64,000 nucleotides of DNA from Pseudochrobactrum sp. sp1633 (GTDB lineage Bacteria; Pseudomonadota; Alphaproteobacteria; Rhizobiales; Rhizobiaceae), in NCBI RefSeq assembly GCF_030376605.1, contig NZ_JARRAE010000002.1:124001-188000 (forward strand). The letters run 5' to 3'. A program made the position numbers and the translations under genes. The notes under the pieces were generated by a model, which did not search any database, was not told where the DNA came from, and was given only the letters and a program-made list of their open reading frames with translations. Below are positions 29,273 through 38,085 of this stretch, in pieces. Numbering within the stretch: position 1 is the stretch's first letter; each line of letters begins with the position of its first letter.

Positions 29273-29299
29273 GCGGACGCAAGGAAAGCCTTGCGCCCG
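29273..29299 (-). terminator. Terminator after grpE
   Basis: CGGACGCAAGG and CCTTGCGCCCG pair (one mismatch) around AAAG, about 50 bp after the grpE stop. On the minus strand the stem is followed by CTTTTTATT. A direct repeat of AATAAAAAGCGG abuts it. Confidence 0.75.
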
Positions 29300-29351
29300 T
29301 TTTTGTCTTTACCCTGAGCGACTGATGATAAGCCGCAATATCAGAATGTTT

Positions 29352-29999
29352 TTATTCTTTCGGACCGCCGCGTGACACGCCGACCATTGCCGGACGCAGA
29401 ACGCGGTCACCGATTGCAAAACCGGTCTGCATGACCTGAACAACTGTGTTGTTCGGCACATCAGGATTCGGTACTTCAAAAATCGCCTGATGGAAATTCG
29501 GGTCGAATTTCTGCCCTTCCGGTGAAAGCTGGGTAACGCCGTGGCGCTCAAGAGCGTTCAGCATTGCGCGTTCAGTCATTTCCACGCCTTCAGCCAGTGC
29601 TTTCAGACCTGTGTCTTCAGCGAGCGCATCAGCAGGAATAGCATCCAATGCACGACGCAGATTGTCGGATACTGAAAGCATGTCACGGGCAAAATTAGTG
29701 ACCGCATAGGCTTTCGCATCCTGCATTTCACGGGCGGTGCGCTTACGCAGATTTTCCATATCCGCAGCCAGACGCATCATCTGATCTTTCAGTGCATTGT
29801 TCGCAACCTGCAACTCAGCCATCGGGCTGATTGCATCGTCGTCTAACGCTGCATCTTCTTCAGCTTCCGCAACTGCTTCGTCCTTGCGTGCTTTCAGAAA
29901 ATCATCAGCGGCACGCTTCAGAGCATCACGATCACGCGGATTGTTAAGGTCGCGCTGGCCAAGATCTGGGTTTTCGCTGTTTTTGTTTTCGTCAGCCAT
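29352..29999 (-). CDS. grpE: Nucleotide exchange factor GrpE
   Basis: Exchanges ADP for ATP on DnaK. The 215 residues have a charged N-terminal segment, a long coiled coil ([33 protein letters not shown]), and the C-terminal beta domain [46 protein letters not shown]. It lies 137 bp downstream of hrcA, the usual heat-shock pairing in this order. Confidence 0.96.
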   Translation of the reverse strand: MADENKNSENPDLGQRDLNNPRDRDALKRAADDFLKARKDEAVAEAEEDAALDDDAISPMAELQVANNALKDQMMRLAADMENLRKRTAREMQDAKAYAVTNFARDMLSVSDNLRRALDAIPADALAEDTGLKALAEGVEMTERAMLNALERHGVTQLSPEGQKFDPNFHQAIFEVPNPDVPNNTVVQVMQTGFAIGDRVLRPAMVGVSRGGPKE

Positions 30000-30136
30000 T
30001 AGTCTCTTCCGTCTTGAATCATATTGTCTGGGATATCGATGTTTGTGTCCTGAAAATCAAGGCCGTTGCTCTGTGACGCGGCAAAATAACAGGTTTAATC
30101 AGATTTTAGAGCCGTTTCAGGAAAGCGGAAACCGCT

Positions 30137-31222
30137 TTATCCGCGTAACAGGCGGGAAACCAGCGAAGCGGTATAATCCACCATCGGTACGATACGGGCA
30201 TAATTGAGCCTTGTGGGGCCAATGACACCGAGCGCGCCGATCACCCGCTGTTCAGCATCCCGATAGGGCGCAACAACGAGGGAGGAACCGGACAGGGAAA
30301 ATAATTTATTCTCCGAGCCGATGAAAATCCGCACACCCGATCCGGCTTCGGCAAGATCCAGCAGCTGGATCATGCCCTCTTTGGTTTCCAGATCATCAAA
30401 GAGCAGCCGTAACCGCTCCAGATCATCTTGCGCAGAAATGTTTTCCAACAGATTTGAGCGTCCGCGCACAATCAGTCTTGTCTGCTGGTCGCTTGATGCG
30501 CCGCTCCACACGGCCAGCCCCTGTTCCACCAAGTGCTGAGAGAGACTGTCGAGAGCCTGACGGGTTTCTTCACGCAGGGCTTCAATCTGGATGCGGGCTT
30601 CAGCAAGAGTTTTGCCATGAATATGGGCATTCAGAAAATTCGAGGCTTCAATCAGCTGCGAGGCGGTTACACCGGGCGGCAGATCAATCACACGGTTTTC
30701 CACGTCGCCGCTCTGGGTGACCATCACCGCCAGAGCGCGTACAGGATCAAGCCGCACAAACTCGATATGTTTGAGTGCGCCTTCGGCTTTGGTGGCCAGT
30801 ACCAGACCGGCACCGCGCGACAGGCCGGACAGGATCTGGCTCGCTTCCGTCAGCACATGCTCGACAGAATTGTTATGCCCTGCGGCACGCACCTGATGTT
30901 CAATACTACTGCGTTCAGCGGCAGGCAGATCGCTGACTTCCATGAAGGCGTCGACAAAGAAGCGTAAGCCCAGTTGGGTCGGCATACGGCCTGCGGAAAC
31001 ATGAGGAGAATAGACCAGCCCCAGATGTTCCAGATCGCTCATCACATTGCGGATTGTTGCCGGAGAGAGGGATAAAGGCAGCAGACGGGACAGATTGCGC
31101 GAGCCGACAGGCTCGCCATCATTCAGATAGCTTTCAACAATGCGCTGGAAAATATCGCGCGAACGCTGATCCAGCACCTGAAAAGGGGCGTGTATCTTGT
31201 CTGCACGGTCTGATCTGATCAT
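30137..31222 (-). CDS. hrcA: Heat-inducible transcription repressor HrcA
   Basis: Repressor of class I heat-shock operons through CIRCE sites. The 361 residues include a winged helix ([54 protein letters not shown]) and the C-terminal GAF-like dimer region ending with [37 protein letters not shown] chose the ATG at 31222, 11 bases after AAGGAG. The upstream start at 31249 would place the ribosome site inside the gene. No CIRCE palindrome is visible upstream. Confidence 0.95.
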   Translation of the reverse strand: MIRSDRADKIHAPFQVLDQRSRDIFQRIVESYLNDGEPVGSRNLSRLLPLSLSPATIRNVMSDLEHLGLVYSPHVSAGRMPTQLGLRFFVDAFMEVSDLPAAERSSIEHQVRAAGHNNSVEHVLTEASQILSGLSRGAGLVLATKAEGALKHIEFVRLDPVRALAVMVTQSGDVENRVIDLPPGVTASQLIEASNFLNAHIHGKTLAEARIQIEALREETRQALDSLSQHLVEQGLAVWSGASSDQQTRLIVRGRSNLLENISAQDDLERLRLLFDDLETKEGMIQLLDLAEAGSGVRIFIGSENKLFSLSGSSLVVAPYRDAEQRVIGALGVIGPTRLNYARIVPMVDYTASLVSRLLRG

Positions 31223-31230
31223 TCGCTGGT

Positions 31231-31249
31231 TTGCTCCTTGTATGAGCAA
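31231..31249 (-). promoter_or_regulatory. Hairpin covering the hrcA ribosome binding site
   Basis: TTGCTC and GAGCAA form a perfect 6-bp stem around 7 bases. On the hrcA transcript the AAGGAG Shine-Dalgarno falls half in the loop and half in the 3' arm. Such a weak stem could reduce translation at low temperature. Confidence 0.45.
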
Positions 31250-31341
31250 TATATAGGCTATTGTGCTGCGGGGGCAAAGGGCAGGATCCGCTGTTTGCGT
31301 AATTGCTTTTCGATTTTCCTTTAAATTTGGCCGGTTCGGTA

Positions 31342-31475
31342 CAGAGTGGTTTATTTTAAAACCACTCTGCCTCTTTGCTTGACGCAGTTTCGGACGGATC
31401 GCAGCGGGGTAGGGAAATAGTCCGGCGAACTATTTTCCCCGCGAAGGCGGTTCCACTTTTCCTGAAACTGCTCTA
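31342..31475. repeat. Cluster of inverted repeats, possibly a diverged dispersed repeat (copy B)
   Basis: Within the 344-bp hrcA/rph divergent region there are CAGAGTGGTTT/AAACCACTCTG (31342-31369), GGGAAATAGT/ACTATTTTCCC (31412-31440), and GGTTCCACTTTTCCTGAAAC followed by GCTCTAGA. The last block resembles the conserved part of the repeat copies at 13.6, 34.7 and 53.6 kb. No gene is visible here. Promoters for hrcA and rph flank it. Confidence 0.55.
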
Positions 31476-31566
31476 GAAGCAGGATAACTGCCTTTCAAAG
31501 GTGTCATCAGATTATAATCAGGCTGCCGCCATGTTTTGACGCGGCATTGTTTTAAAAGGAAAATCC

Positions 31567-32283
31567 ATGCGTCCATCCAAGCGCACTCCGGACGAAATGC
31601 GTGCCATCTCTTTTGAACGCGGTATTTCCAAACATGCAGAAGGCTCGTGCCTTGTGAAATTCGGCGATACCCATGTGCTTTGCACCGCGAGCCTTGAAGA
31701 AAAAGTTCCGGGCTGGATGCGCAACAGCGGCAAGGGCTGGGTCACAGCGGAATATGGCATGCTGCCACGCTCAACCGGCGATCGTATGCGCCGCGAAGCT
31801 GCCAGCGGCAAGCAGGGTGGTCGTACACAGGAAATTCAGCGTCTGATCGGCCGCTCATTGCGTGCTGTTGTCGATATGCAGGCACTGGGCGAATATCAGA
31901 TCACCGTTGACTGCGATGTTATCCAGGCCGACGGCGGCACCCGCACTGCGGCGATTACCGGCGGCTGGGTTGCTTTGCATGATTGCCTGCGCTGGATGGA
32001 AGCCCGCCAGATGGTGAAAGTGGACAAGGTTCTCAAAGACCATGTTGCTGCTATTTCTTGCGGTATTTACGAAGGCACACCGGTGATTGATCTGGATTAT
32101 CCGGAGGATTCATCTGCGCAGACCGATGCGAATTTCGTCATGACTGGTCGCGGCGGTATCGTTGAAGTGCAGGGCACTGCCGAAGGTGAACCATTCTCGG
32201 ATGAAGAGTTCGCGGCGCTGATGGTACTGGCACGCAACGGTATCAAACGTCTGGTTAACCTGCAGAAAATGGCTGTCGCTTAA
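31567..32283 (+). CDS. rph: Ribonuclease PH
   Basis: Phosphorolytic 3'-to-5' exoribonuclease that trims tRNA precursors. The 238 residues match RNase PH throughout: [99 protein letters not shown] and [23 protein letters not shown] precedes the ATG. It heads a run of same-strand genes (VOC, rdgB, hemW). Confidence 0.97.
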   Translation: MRPSKRTPDEMRAISFERGISKHAEGSCLVKFGDTHVLCTASLEEKVPGWMRNSGKGWVTAEYGMLPRSTGDRMRREAASGKQGGRTQEIQRLIGRSLRAVVDMQALGEYQITVDCDVIQADGGTRTAAITGGWVALHDCLRWMEARQMVKVDKVLKDHVAAISCGIYEGTPVIDLDYPEDSSAQTDANFVMTGRGGIVEVQGTAEGEPFSDEEFAALMVLARNGIKRLVNLQKMAVA

Positions 32284-32431
32284 GCTGCTGCCAGCGTTTC
32301 TGACTGCATTGTGAATTATCCAATAATACACTTGGATAACTCACCTGATCGTGAGCAGAGAATGTTCCGGAACCTGCTATAAACAGACCGGAACATTTTG
32401 CACGATGATGATTATCGAAAGGATATTCATA

Positions 32432-32857
32432 ATGCAGACCGGACAGTTGAAACCGAAACAAATACTTGAATCTGCACTCTATGTGCGCGATATCGAGGAA
32501 GCGGTGCATTTTTATCGCGGTATTCTGGGGCTGGAACTGGCGCTTCCTTATAATCACCGCAATGCATTTTTCCGTTGCGGTAAGGGGATTTTGCTGGTTT
32601 TTGATGCCAAAGAGACAGTAAAACCGGCACCGGAAGGCGCATTGCCCATTCCGACCCACGGCACGACAGGCGCAGGTCATATGTGCTTTGCTGCCAGCCG
32701 CGAGGAAATTGCGGCATGGAAACAGCATTTTACGCAGCATAGCATAGAGATTGAGCGCGAATTTGACTGGCCGAATGGCGCGCGCTCACTTTACATCCGC
32801 GATCCTTCCGGTAATTCACTGGAATTCGCTGAACCCAAATTATGGAATAATGGATAA
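32432..32857 (+). CDS. VOC (glyoxalase) family protein
   Basis: A 141-residue vicinal-oxygen-chelate protein: [26 protein letters not shown] at the start, [16 protein letters not shown] in the middle and [20 protein letters not shown] at the end. The conserved metal-ligand positions (H in GHMCF, E in LEFAE) are present. Substrate unknown. The ATG at 32432 has AAAGGA 8 bases before it. Its stop overlaps the rdgB start, so the two are coupled. Confidence 0.86.
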   Translation: MQTGQLKPKQILESALYVRDIEEAVHFYRGILGLELALPYNHRNAFFRCGKGILLVFDAKETVKPAPEGALPIPTHGTTGAGHMCFAASREEIAAWKQHFTQHSIEIEREFDWPNGARSLYIRDPSGNSLEFAEPKLWNNG

Positions 32858-33515
32858 ACTGATGAGAGAGCTGAACAAAGGCAAGCTGGTTGTTGCAAGT
32901 CACAATGCGGGTAAGCTCAAAGAGTTTGCCGATCTGATCGGACCTTTCGGTTTTGATACGCAGTCCGCTGGCCAGCTTGGTCTGCCGGAGCCAGATGAAA
33001 CCGGCACGACCTTTGAGCAGAATGCTTATATCAAAGCATTCGCTGCTGCTGAGGCAACCGGCCTGCCTGCTCTCTCGGATGATTCCGGCATGATGGTTGA
33101 TGCGCTGGGCGGTGAGCCTGGTGTTTATACTGCAAACTGGGCAGAACTGCCGGATGGCAGTCGTGATTTCAACATGGCGATGGGCAAAGTCATCGATAAG
33201 CTTGCAGCCGCAGGCGCGATGCAGCCTGAACAACGCAAAGGCCGCTTTGTTTCCGTGATCTGCCTGTGCTGGCCGGATGGTCATGCGGAATATTACCGCG
33301 GAGAAGTGGAAGGTCAGATTGTGACACCACGCGGCAATGACGGTTTCGGCTTTGACCCGCTGTTCCTGCCGGATGGTTATGACAAGACTTTTGGTGAAAT
33401 GACTGCAACGGAAAAACACGGCTGGAAGCCGGGTGATACGCATGCGCTGTCGCACCGTGCCCGTGCTTTCAAACTCTTTGCTGAGGCGAAATTTGCAGCG
33501 GCGGATGTAAATTGA
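32850..33515 (+). CDS. rdgB: RdgB/HAM1 non-canonical purine NTP pyrophosphatase
   Basis: House-cleaning enzyme that hydrolyses dITP, XTP and similar nucleotides. It has the signature [65 protein letters not shown] and [12 protein letters not shown] start at the ATG at 32850, which overlaps the VOC stop by 8 bp; the ATG at 32862 is an alternative. The 3' end overlaps hemW by one base. Confidence 0.95.
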   Translation: MDKLMRELNKGKLVVASHNAGKLKEFADLIGPFGFDTQSAGQLGLPEPDETGTTFEQNAYIKAFAAAEATGLPALSDDSGMMVDALGGEPGVYTANWAELPDGSRDFNMAMGKVIDKLAAAGAMQPEQRKGRFVSVICLCWPDGHAEYYRGEVEGQIVTPRGNDGFGFDPLFLPDGYDKTFGEMTATEKHGWKPGDTHALSHRARAFKLFAEAKFAAADVN

Positions 33516-34723
33516 TGCAGTCCCTGTCTGCTGCCAATCCAGCCGTGGTGAACGCGTTGCCCATCTTGCAGGCAGACGGGGATCATGCCTTTGGCATTTA
33601 TCTGCATTGGCCGTTCTGTATGGCCAAATGTCCTTATTGCGATTTTAATTCGCATGTTCGCCATCAGCCGGTGGATCAGCCACGTTTTGCGCAGAGCTTT
33701 TTGCGCGAAATGGCGACGTTGCGCGAGCGGACAGGGCCTCGCACTGTCACCAGTATTTTCTTAGGTGGTGGTACGCCATCACTGATGCAGCCGCAGACCG
33801 TCGGTGCTTTGCTGGACGGTATCGCCAAATACTGGTCCGTTGCCGATAATATTGAGGTGTCGCTGGAAGCCAATCCGACCAGTGTGGAGGCAGACCGTTT
33901 TCGCGGCTACCGCGCTGCCGGTGTGAATCGTGTTTCGCTGGGCGTACAGGCGCTCAATGACCGCGATCTGAAGCGTCTCGGGCGTTTGCATTCCGTGGCT
34001 GAGGCGAAAGTGGCGATTGGTCTGGCGCGTGAGATTTTTCCGCGCCTGTCCTTTGATCTGATCTATGCCCGCCCTGACCAGACGATTGCTGACTGGAATG
34101 CAGAATTGCGCGAGGCGATAGCACTCGCTGCTGATCATTTGTCGCTTTATCAGCTGACAATTGAGGAAGGCACGCAGTTCTATAATCTCTGGAAAGCAGG
34201 CAAGCTGACCACGCCGGAGCCTGACCATGCGGCTGCGCTCTATGAAGAAACGCAGCGGGTGACCGCAGAGCTTGGTCTGCCTGCCTATGAGATTTCCAAT
34301 CATGCGGTTGCGGGGCGCGAGTCCCAGCATAATCTGGTCTATTGGCGCTATGGCGAATATGTCGGCATCGGCCCCGGTGCGCATGGGCGGTTCCGCGAGA
34401 ATGGCACCCGTACGGTGACAATTACCGAGAAGCATCCTGAAACATGGGTGGATAAGGTTGAAGCCTCCGGCCACGGTATTATCGAAGAAGAATATCTGAC
34501 CTCTGAGCAGGAAGGCGATGAGTTTCTGATGATGGGGCTGCGCCTGAAAGAGGGTGTTGATCTCAACCGCTATCAGAAACTGACCGGCCACGGGCTCAAC
34601 CCGCAGCGGGTGCAGCAGCTTGTGGAACAAAAATTGCTGGAACTGCGCGATGAGCGTTTCCTGCGTGCAACGCCGGATGGTGCTTTGCTGCTCAATACGC
34701 TGGTCGCAGAACTGACAGCTTAG
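33515..34723 (+). CDS. hemW: HemW, radical SAM heme chaperone
   Basis: Radical-SAM protein related to oxygen-independent coproporphyrinogen oxidase; HemW is now regarded as a heme chaperone. The 402 residues show HWPFCMAKCPYCDFNSH with the cluster cysteines C35, C39 and C42, then IFLGGGTPSLM, SLEANPTSVE, GVNRVSLGVQAL and the C-terminal HemW domain. The ATG overlaps the rdgB stop (TGATG). True HemN proteins are longer, with an extra N-terminal segment. Confidence 0.93.
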   Translation: MQSLSAANPAVVNALPILQADGDHAFGIYLHWPFCMAKCPYCDFNSHVRHQPVDQPRFAQSFLREMATLRERTGPRTVTSIFLGGGTPSLMQPQTVGALLDGIAKYWSVADNIEVSLEANPTSVEADRFRGYRAAGVNRVSLGVQALNDRDLKRLGRLHSVAEAKVAIGLAREIFPRLSFDLIYARPDQTIADWNAELREAIALAADHLSLYQLTIEEGTQFYNLWKAGKLTTPEPDHAAALYEETQRVTAELGLPAYEISNHAVAGRESQHNLVYWRYGEYVGIGPGAHGRFRENGTRTVTITEKHPETWVDKVEASGHGIIEEEYLTSEQEGDEFLMMGLRLKEGVDLNRYQKLTGHGLNPQRVQQLVEQKLLELRDERFLRATPDGALLLNTLVAELTA

Positions 34724-34824
34724 AGCATTTCCAGCAAAAGTGCGAAGCGGTTTTGCGTCGGATAATGCGTCAAAACAAATAGTTACAGCGGTTCCAACGA
34801 TTCAGTCTTAACTGGAACCGCTGT
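34722..34824. repeat. Dispersed intergenic repeat, copy C
   Basis: Starts inside the hemW stop codon with AGAGCATTTCC, then AAAAGTGCGAAGCGGTTTT, GGATAATGCGTCAAAACAAA, and the inverted pair ACAGCGGTTCC (34785-34795) and GGAACCGCTGT (34814-34824). This is the most complete copy. It fills the hemW-rsmI gap and may act as a terminator for hemW. Confidence 0.8.
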
Positions 34825-34846
34825 AAATCTTAGATAAGGATAAGTT

Positions 34847-35752
34847 GTGGAAGACAATTTACAGGATACGCGCAGCTATGTGGTGGGCGAAAAGAACTTT
34901 CGCGCCCGCCCGATTGAGCCTGCGCTCTATATTGTCGCCACGCCGATTGGTAATCTGGGTGATATAACTTTGCGGGCGCTGGAAGTGCTGGCATCGTGCG
35001 ATATGCTGGCCTGCGAGGATACGCGGGTTACCCGTGTGTTGCTCAACCGTTTTGCCATTGCCCGCCGCCCGATGGCCTATCATGAGCATAACGCCGCTGA
35101 AGCAGGACCGAAAATTCTGGAAGCTCTGGCTGCGGGTAAAAGTGTGGCGCTGGTGTCTGATGCGGGTACGCCGCTGGTGTCCGATCCGGGCTATCGTCTT
35201 GTCGAAGAAGCCCGCAATGCCGGTTATAAAGTGGTGCCGGTGCCCGGCGCCTCTGCGGTGATGGCGGCTTTGATGGCCTCCGGCCTGCCGACTGACAGTT
35301 TCATGTTTTGTGGCTTTCTGCCGTCAAAGCAGGGACAGCGCCGCAATAAGCTCGAAACCTATAAGACCATTGATACGACGCTGATTTTCTTTGAATCGCC
35401 CAATCGTACTTCGGATACATTGCAGGATATGGCAGCCGTTTATGGTGCTGATCGTCCCGCTGCGCTGTGCCGCGAACTGACCAAAGCCTATGAGACTTTC
35501 TCAACTTCGACTTTGGGCGAACTGTGCGAGCAATATGACGGTGAAGACCGTATTCGCGGTGAGGTGGTGTTGCTGGTCGGTGCACCGTTGCAAAATTCCG
35601 TGCCGGTGACCGAGCAGGATATTGATGCCTTGCTGCTGTCGCTTGCACAGGAATTACAACCGTCAAAAGCTGCCGGTGAAGCTTCCCGTATGACCGGTAA
35701 GCCTAAGGGCGAATTGTATCAGCGCCTGATGAGCCTGAAGGCGAAGGGCTGA
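34847..35752 (+). CDS. rsmI: 16S rRNA (cytidine-1402-2'-O)-methyltransferase RsmI
   Basis: Tetrapyrrole-methylase-fold enzyme that methylates ribose at 16S C1402. The 301 residues contain [76 protein letters not shown] and [15 protein letters not shown]. The start is GTG, supported by AAGGA 7 bases upstream. Its stop overlaps the yraN start; rsmI-yraN is a widely kept pair. Confidence 0.96.
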   Translation: MEDNLQDTRSYVVGEKNFRARPIEPALYIVATPIGNLGDITLRALEVLASCDMLACEDTRVTRVLLNRFAIARRPMAYHEHNAAEAGPKILEALAAGKSVALVSDAGTPLVSDPGYRLVEEARNAGYKVVPVPGASAVMAALMASGLPTDSFMFCGFLPSKQGQRRNKLETYKTIDTTLIFFESPNRTSDTLQDMAAVYGADRPAALCRELTKAYETFSTSTLGELCEQYDGEDRIRGEVVLLVGAPLQNSVPVTEQDIDALLLSLAQELQPSKAAGEASRMTGKPKGELYQRLMSLKAKG

Positions 35753-36126
35753 TGAGCAACTCTCGTGAGAAAAAGCAGCAGGCATTTTCTCGCGGGATAC
35801 GGGCGGAGCGGCTGGCTGCTTTTGCCCTGATGCTCAAAGGTTTTCGCATTGTTGAGCGGCGCTATAAAACCCGCTTTGGCGAGATCGATCTGATTGCCAA
35901 GCGTGGCAGTCTGGTGCTGATTGTTGAGGTCAAAGCGCGTGCCTCCGTCGAGGCGGCGATGGAAGCTGTCAGCTACACAAATTTACAACGCATCGAAGCG
36001 GCAGCCGATCACTGGCTTGCCCGTCAGCCGGGTCATCACCGGCTTTCTTTGCGCTTTGATCTGGTCGCGGTCTTACCGCGTCGCTGGCCGGTGCATATAC
36101 CGGCCGCAGTGAGTTTCCGGAACTAA
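35752..36126 (+). CDS. YraN/UPF0102 family protein (predicted endonuclease-fold)
   Basis: A 124-residue protein of the UPF0102 family, with a restriction-endonuclease-like core: [38 protein letters not shown] followed by [20 protein letters not shown]. The E..D...EVKAR pattern resembles Holliday-junction resolvase-type nucleases. Function is not established. It is translationally coupled to rsmI (ATGA overlap). Confidence 0.9.
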   Translation: MSNSREKKQQAFSRGIRAERLAAFALMLKGFRIVERRYKTRFGEIDLIAKRGSLVLIVEVKARASVEAAMEAVSYTNLQRIEAAADHWLARQPGHHRLSLRFDLVAVLPRRWPVHIPAAVSFRN

Positions 36127-36260
36127 ATTTCACGAAAATTGCAAAACTCGCAAAAGCGATGCGGATGGCTGGCTTCATCCCGCAAGCCTGTTTCTTATAA
36201 GCCTTCGCACAATGAGGGATACTCAGCACAGTTCTAATTCCTTTGTAAAAGGTGCTGATT

Positions 36261-37742
36261 GTGCGTGCTCATCCTGCCAGATTAACTGCTTTTCCGGCCT
36301 TCTTCCGCGTTGACGGCGCGGTGGTGCTGATTGTTGGCGGCGGCGAGGAAGCGCTGAACAAGGCACGTCTGGTGGCGGAAACAACAGCACAAATCCGTAT
36401 TGTTGCACCGGAGGGTGAGCAACCGGATGCCGGACTGGTACAATTTGTACTGGATGGCGGTTACAGCCTGCGCACCGGTACCTTGCAGGATTATGATTTT
36501 ACCAATGTAAAACTGGCTTTTGTGGCAACCGGTGATGCCGTGCGCGATGGGCAAATTGCAGCGCAGATACGGGCGCGGCACATTCCGGTTAATGTGGTGG
36601 ACAGGCCGCACCTGTGTGACTTTTTCACGCCTGCGCTGGTGGCACATGCACCGGTTGCGGTGGCAATCGGTACTGAAGGTGCAGGGCCGGTACTGGCGCA
36701 GAAGCTGCGTCGTGAGATCGGTGCAGCGCTTTCTCCGCAGATAGGCGCCTTGGCGCAATTGGCCGCTGACTATCGTGAAAAAGTGGAGCATACCCTTCCT
36801 CAAGGTGCAGCCCGCCGCCAGTTCTGGAACGAATTTTTTAACGGTGCGGTCATGCGTGCTGTTGAGCGCGGCGATCTGAAAGCTGCGCGTGATAGTGCGG
36901 ATGCAGCTTTAAGCGAAGCGGGTATTCCGTCCGGTTATGTCTGGCTGGTCGGAGCAGGCCCCGGTGCTGAAGACCTTCTGACATTGCGTGCGCAACGCGT
37001 TTTAATGCAGGCTGATGTTATCCTTTATGATGCGCTGGTGCCGGAAGGCGTGGTGGCAATGGGCAGGCGCGATGCTGTGCGCATTCCGGTAGGTAAGCGC
37101 AAGGGCTGCCATTCCAAAAGCCAGAGCGAGATTAATCATCTGCTGGTCGAGTTGGGTATGCAAGGCAAACGCGTAGTGCGGCTGAAGTCCGGCGACCCTT
37201 TGATTTTTGGCCGCGCCGGTGAGGAAATGGCCGCTTTGCGCGCTGCCGGTATCGCATTTGAAGTGGTGCCGGGGATTACCTCTGCTTTTGCTGCGGCTGC
37301 CGATATGAACCTGCCGCTCACATTGCGCGGCGTTGCATCCTCCCTGATTTTCACGACCGGTCACGATATGGCGGGCGATGAGCTGCCGGACTGGGCGCGG
37401 CTTGCTCTCAGCGGCGCAACGATTGCTGTTTATATGGGGGCGAGTGTTGCCGCATCGGTAGCAGGCAGGCTGATGAATGCCGGTCTGCATGAGGACACAG
37501 CCGTGGCGGTGGTGGAAAATGCCGGACGTGATGACCGCACCATGCTGCACGGTCTTTTGAAAGATCTGGCACATCTGGAAAATCATAAAGAACTGAGCGG
37601 GCCGGTGATGGTGATTATCGGCGATGCGGTTGCAGGCGCTTCACTTGAGCATGCCCGCCCGCTGGCGCAGCAACAGCAGCAAGTTTCTGATGCGCCGAGC
37701 TTACGCGTAACCCGCTCTAAAACACAGGAGAAAGCATTATGA
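36261..37742 (+). CDS. cysG: Siroheme synthase CysG (uroporphyrinogen methylase / precorrin-2 dehydrogenase / ferrochelatase)
   Basis: Makes siroheme for the sulfite reductase encoded two genes on. The N-terminal dehydrogenase/chelatase half has AVVLIVGGGEEALNKARLVAE and NVVDRPHLCDFFTPALV. The C-terminal SUMT half has VWLVGAGPGAEDLLTLRAQRVL, YDALVPEGV, KRKGCHSKSQSEINHLLV, VRLKSGDPLIFGRAGEEM and VVPGITSAFAAAA. I favour the GTG at 36261, with AAAAGG 8 bases before it, over a GTG at 36252. The stop overlaps the next start. Confidence 0.95.
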   Translation: MRAHPARLTAFPAFFRVDGAVVLIVGGGEEALNKARLVAETTAQIRIVAPEGEQPDAGLVQFVLDGGYSLRTGTLQDYDFTNVKLAFVATGDAVRDGQIAAQIRARHIPVNVVDRPHLCDFFTPALVAHAPVAVAIGTEGAGPVLAQKLRREIGAALSPQIGALAQLAADYREKVEHTLPQGAARRQFWNEFFNGAVMRAVERGDLKAARDSADAALSEAGIPSGYVWLVGAGPGAEDLLTLRAQRVLMQADVILYDALVPEGVVAMGRRDAVRIPVGKRKGCHSKSQSEINHLLVELGMQGKRVVRLKSGDPLIFGRAGEEMAALRAAGIAFEVVPGITSAFAAAADMNLPLTLRGVASSLIFTTGHDMAGDELPDWARLALSGATIAVYMGASVAASVAGRLMNAGLHEDTAVAVVENAGRDDRTMLHGLLKDLAHLENHKELSGPVMVIIGDAVAGASLEHARPLAQQQQQVSDAPSLRVTRSKTQEKAL

Positions 37743-38038
37743 CAGTCAAGGTTCTGAGTGCCAATCGTTTGAGCGACGGCATGTCGGTGTGGCTCGCCGC
37801 TGACGGTCATTGGGCAAACTCCATTCGCGGGGCATTACTTGCGCGTCACCCTGAGGCGGTGGCGGCGCTGGAAGCCGCCGGTCAGCAGGCAAGCCGTTCC
37901 GATGAGGTGGTGGATATCAATCTGATTGATGTGGAGGAGCACGGCGATCAGTTGTTCCCAGTGCGCTTGCGCGAGCGTATCCGCTTGTCCGGCCCCACAA
38001 TCACACCCGTTGTGCGACTGCATTCTGTCGCCGGCTGA
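37739..38038 (+). CDS. DUF2849 domain protein
   Basis: A 99-residue protein of a family found almost only between cysG and cysI in alphaproteobacteria. It shows VKVLSANRLSDGMSVWLAADGHW and, at the end, DQLFPVRLRERIRLSGPTITP. Its role is unknown; the fixed position suggests help to sulfite reductase assembly or activity, which is inference. The ATG overlaps the cysG stop by 4 bp. Confidence 0.88.
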   Translation: MTVKVLSANRLSDGMSVWLAADGHWANSIRGALLARHPEAVAALEAAGQQASRSDEVVDINLIDVEEHGDQLFPVRLRERIRLSGPTITPVVRLHSVAG

Positions 38039-38085
38039 GATTTATACAATACGCCTATTGGGGCGACTGTCGGGAGGCCTTTTTT

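Noticed and set aside
30031-30063. Possible RpoH promoter before grpE (CTTGAT-N17-CGATAT, minus strand)
   Set aside because: The -35 is acceptable but the -10 fits poorly; too weak to call compared with the hsp20 promoter.
31223-31341. CIRCE element expected before hrcA
   Set aside because: No TTAGCACTC-N9-GAGTGCTAA palindrome is present; only the short TTGCTC/GAGCAA hairpin was found.
33779-34630. 283-residue minus-strand open frame opposite hemW
   Set aside because: No domain, no ribosome site, antisense to a well-supported gene.
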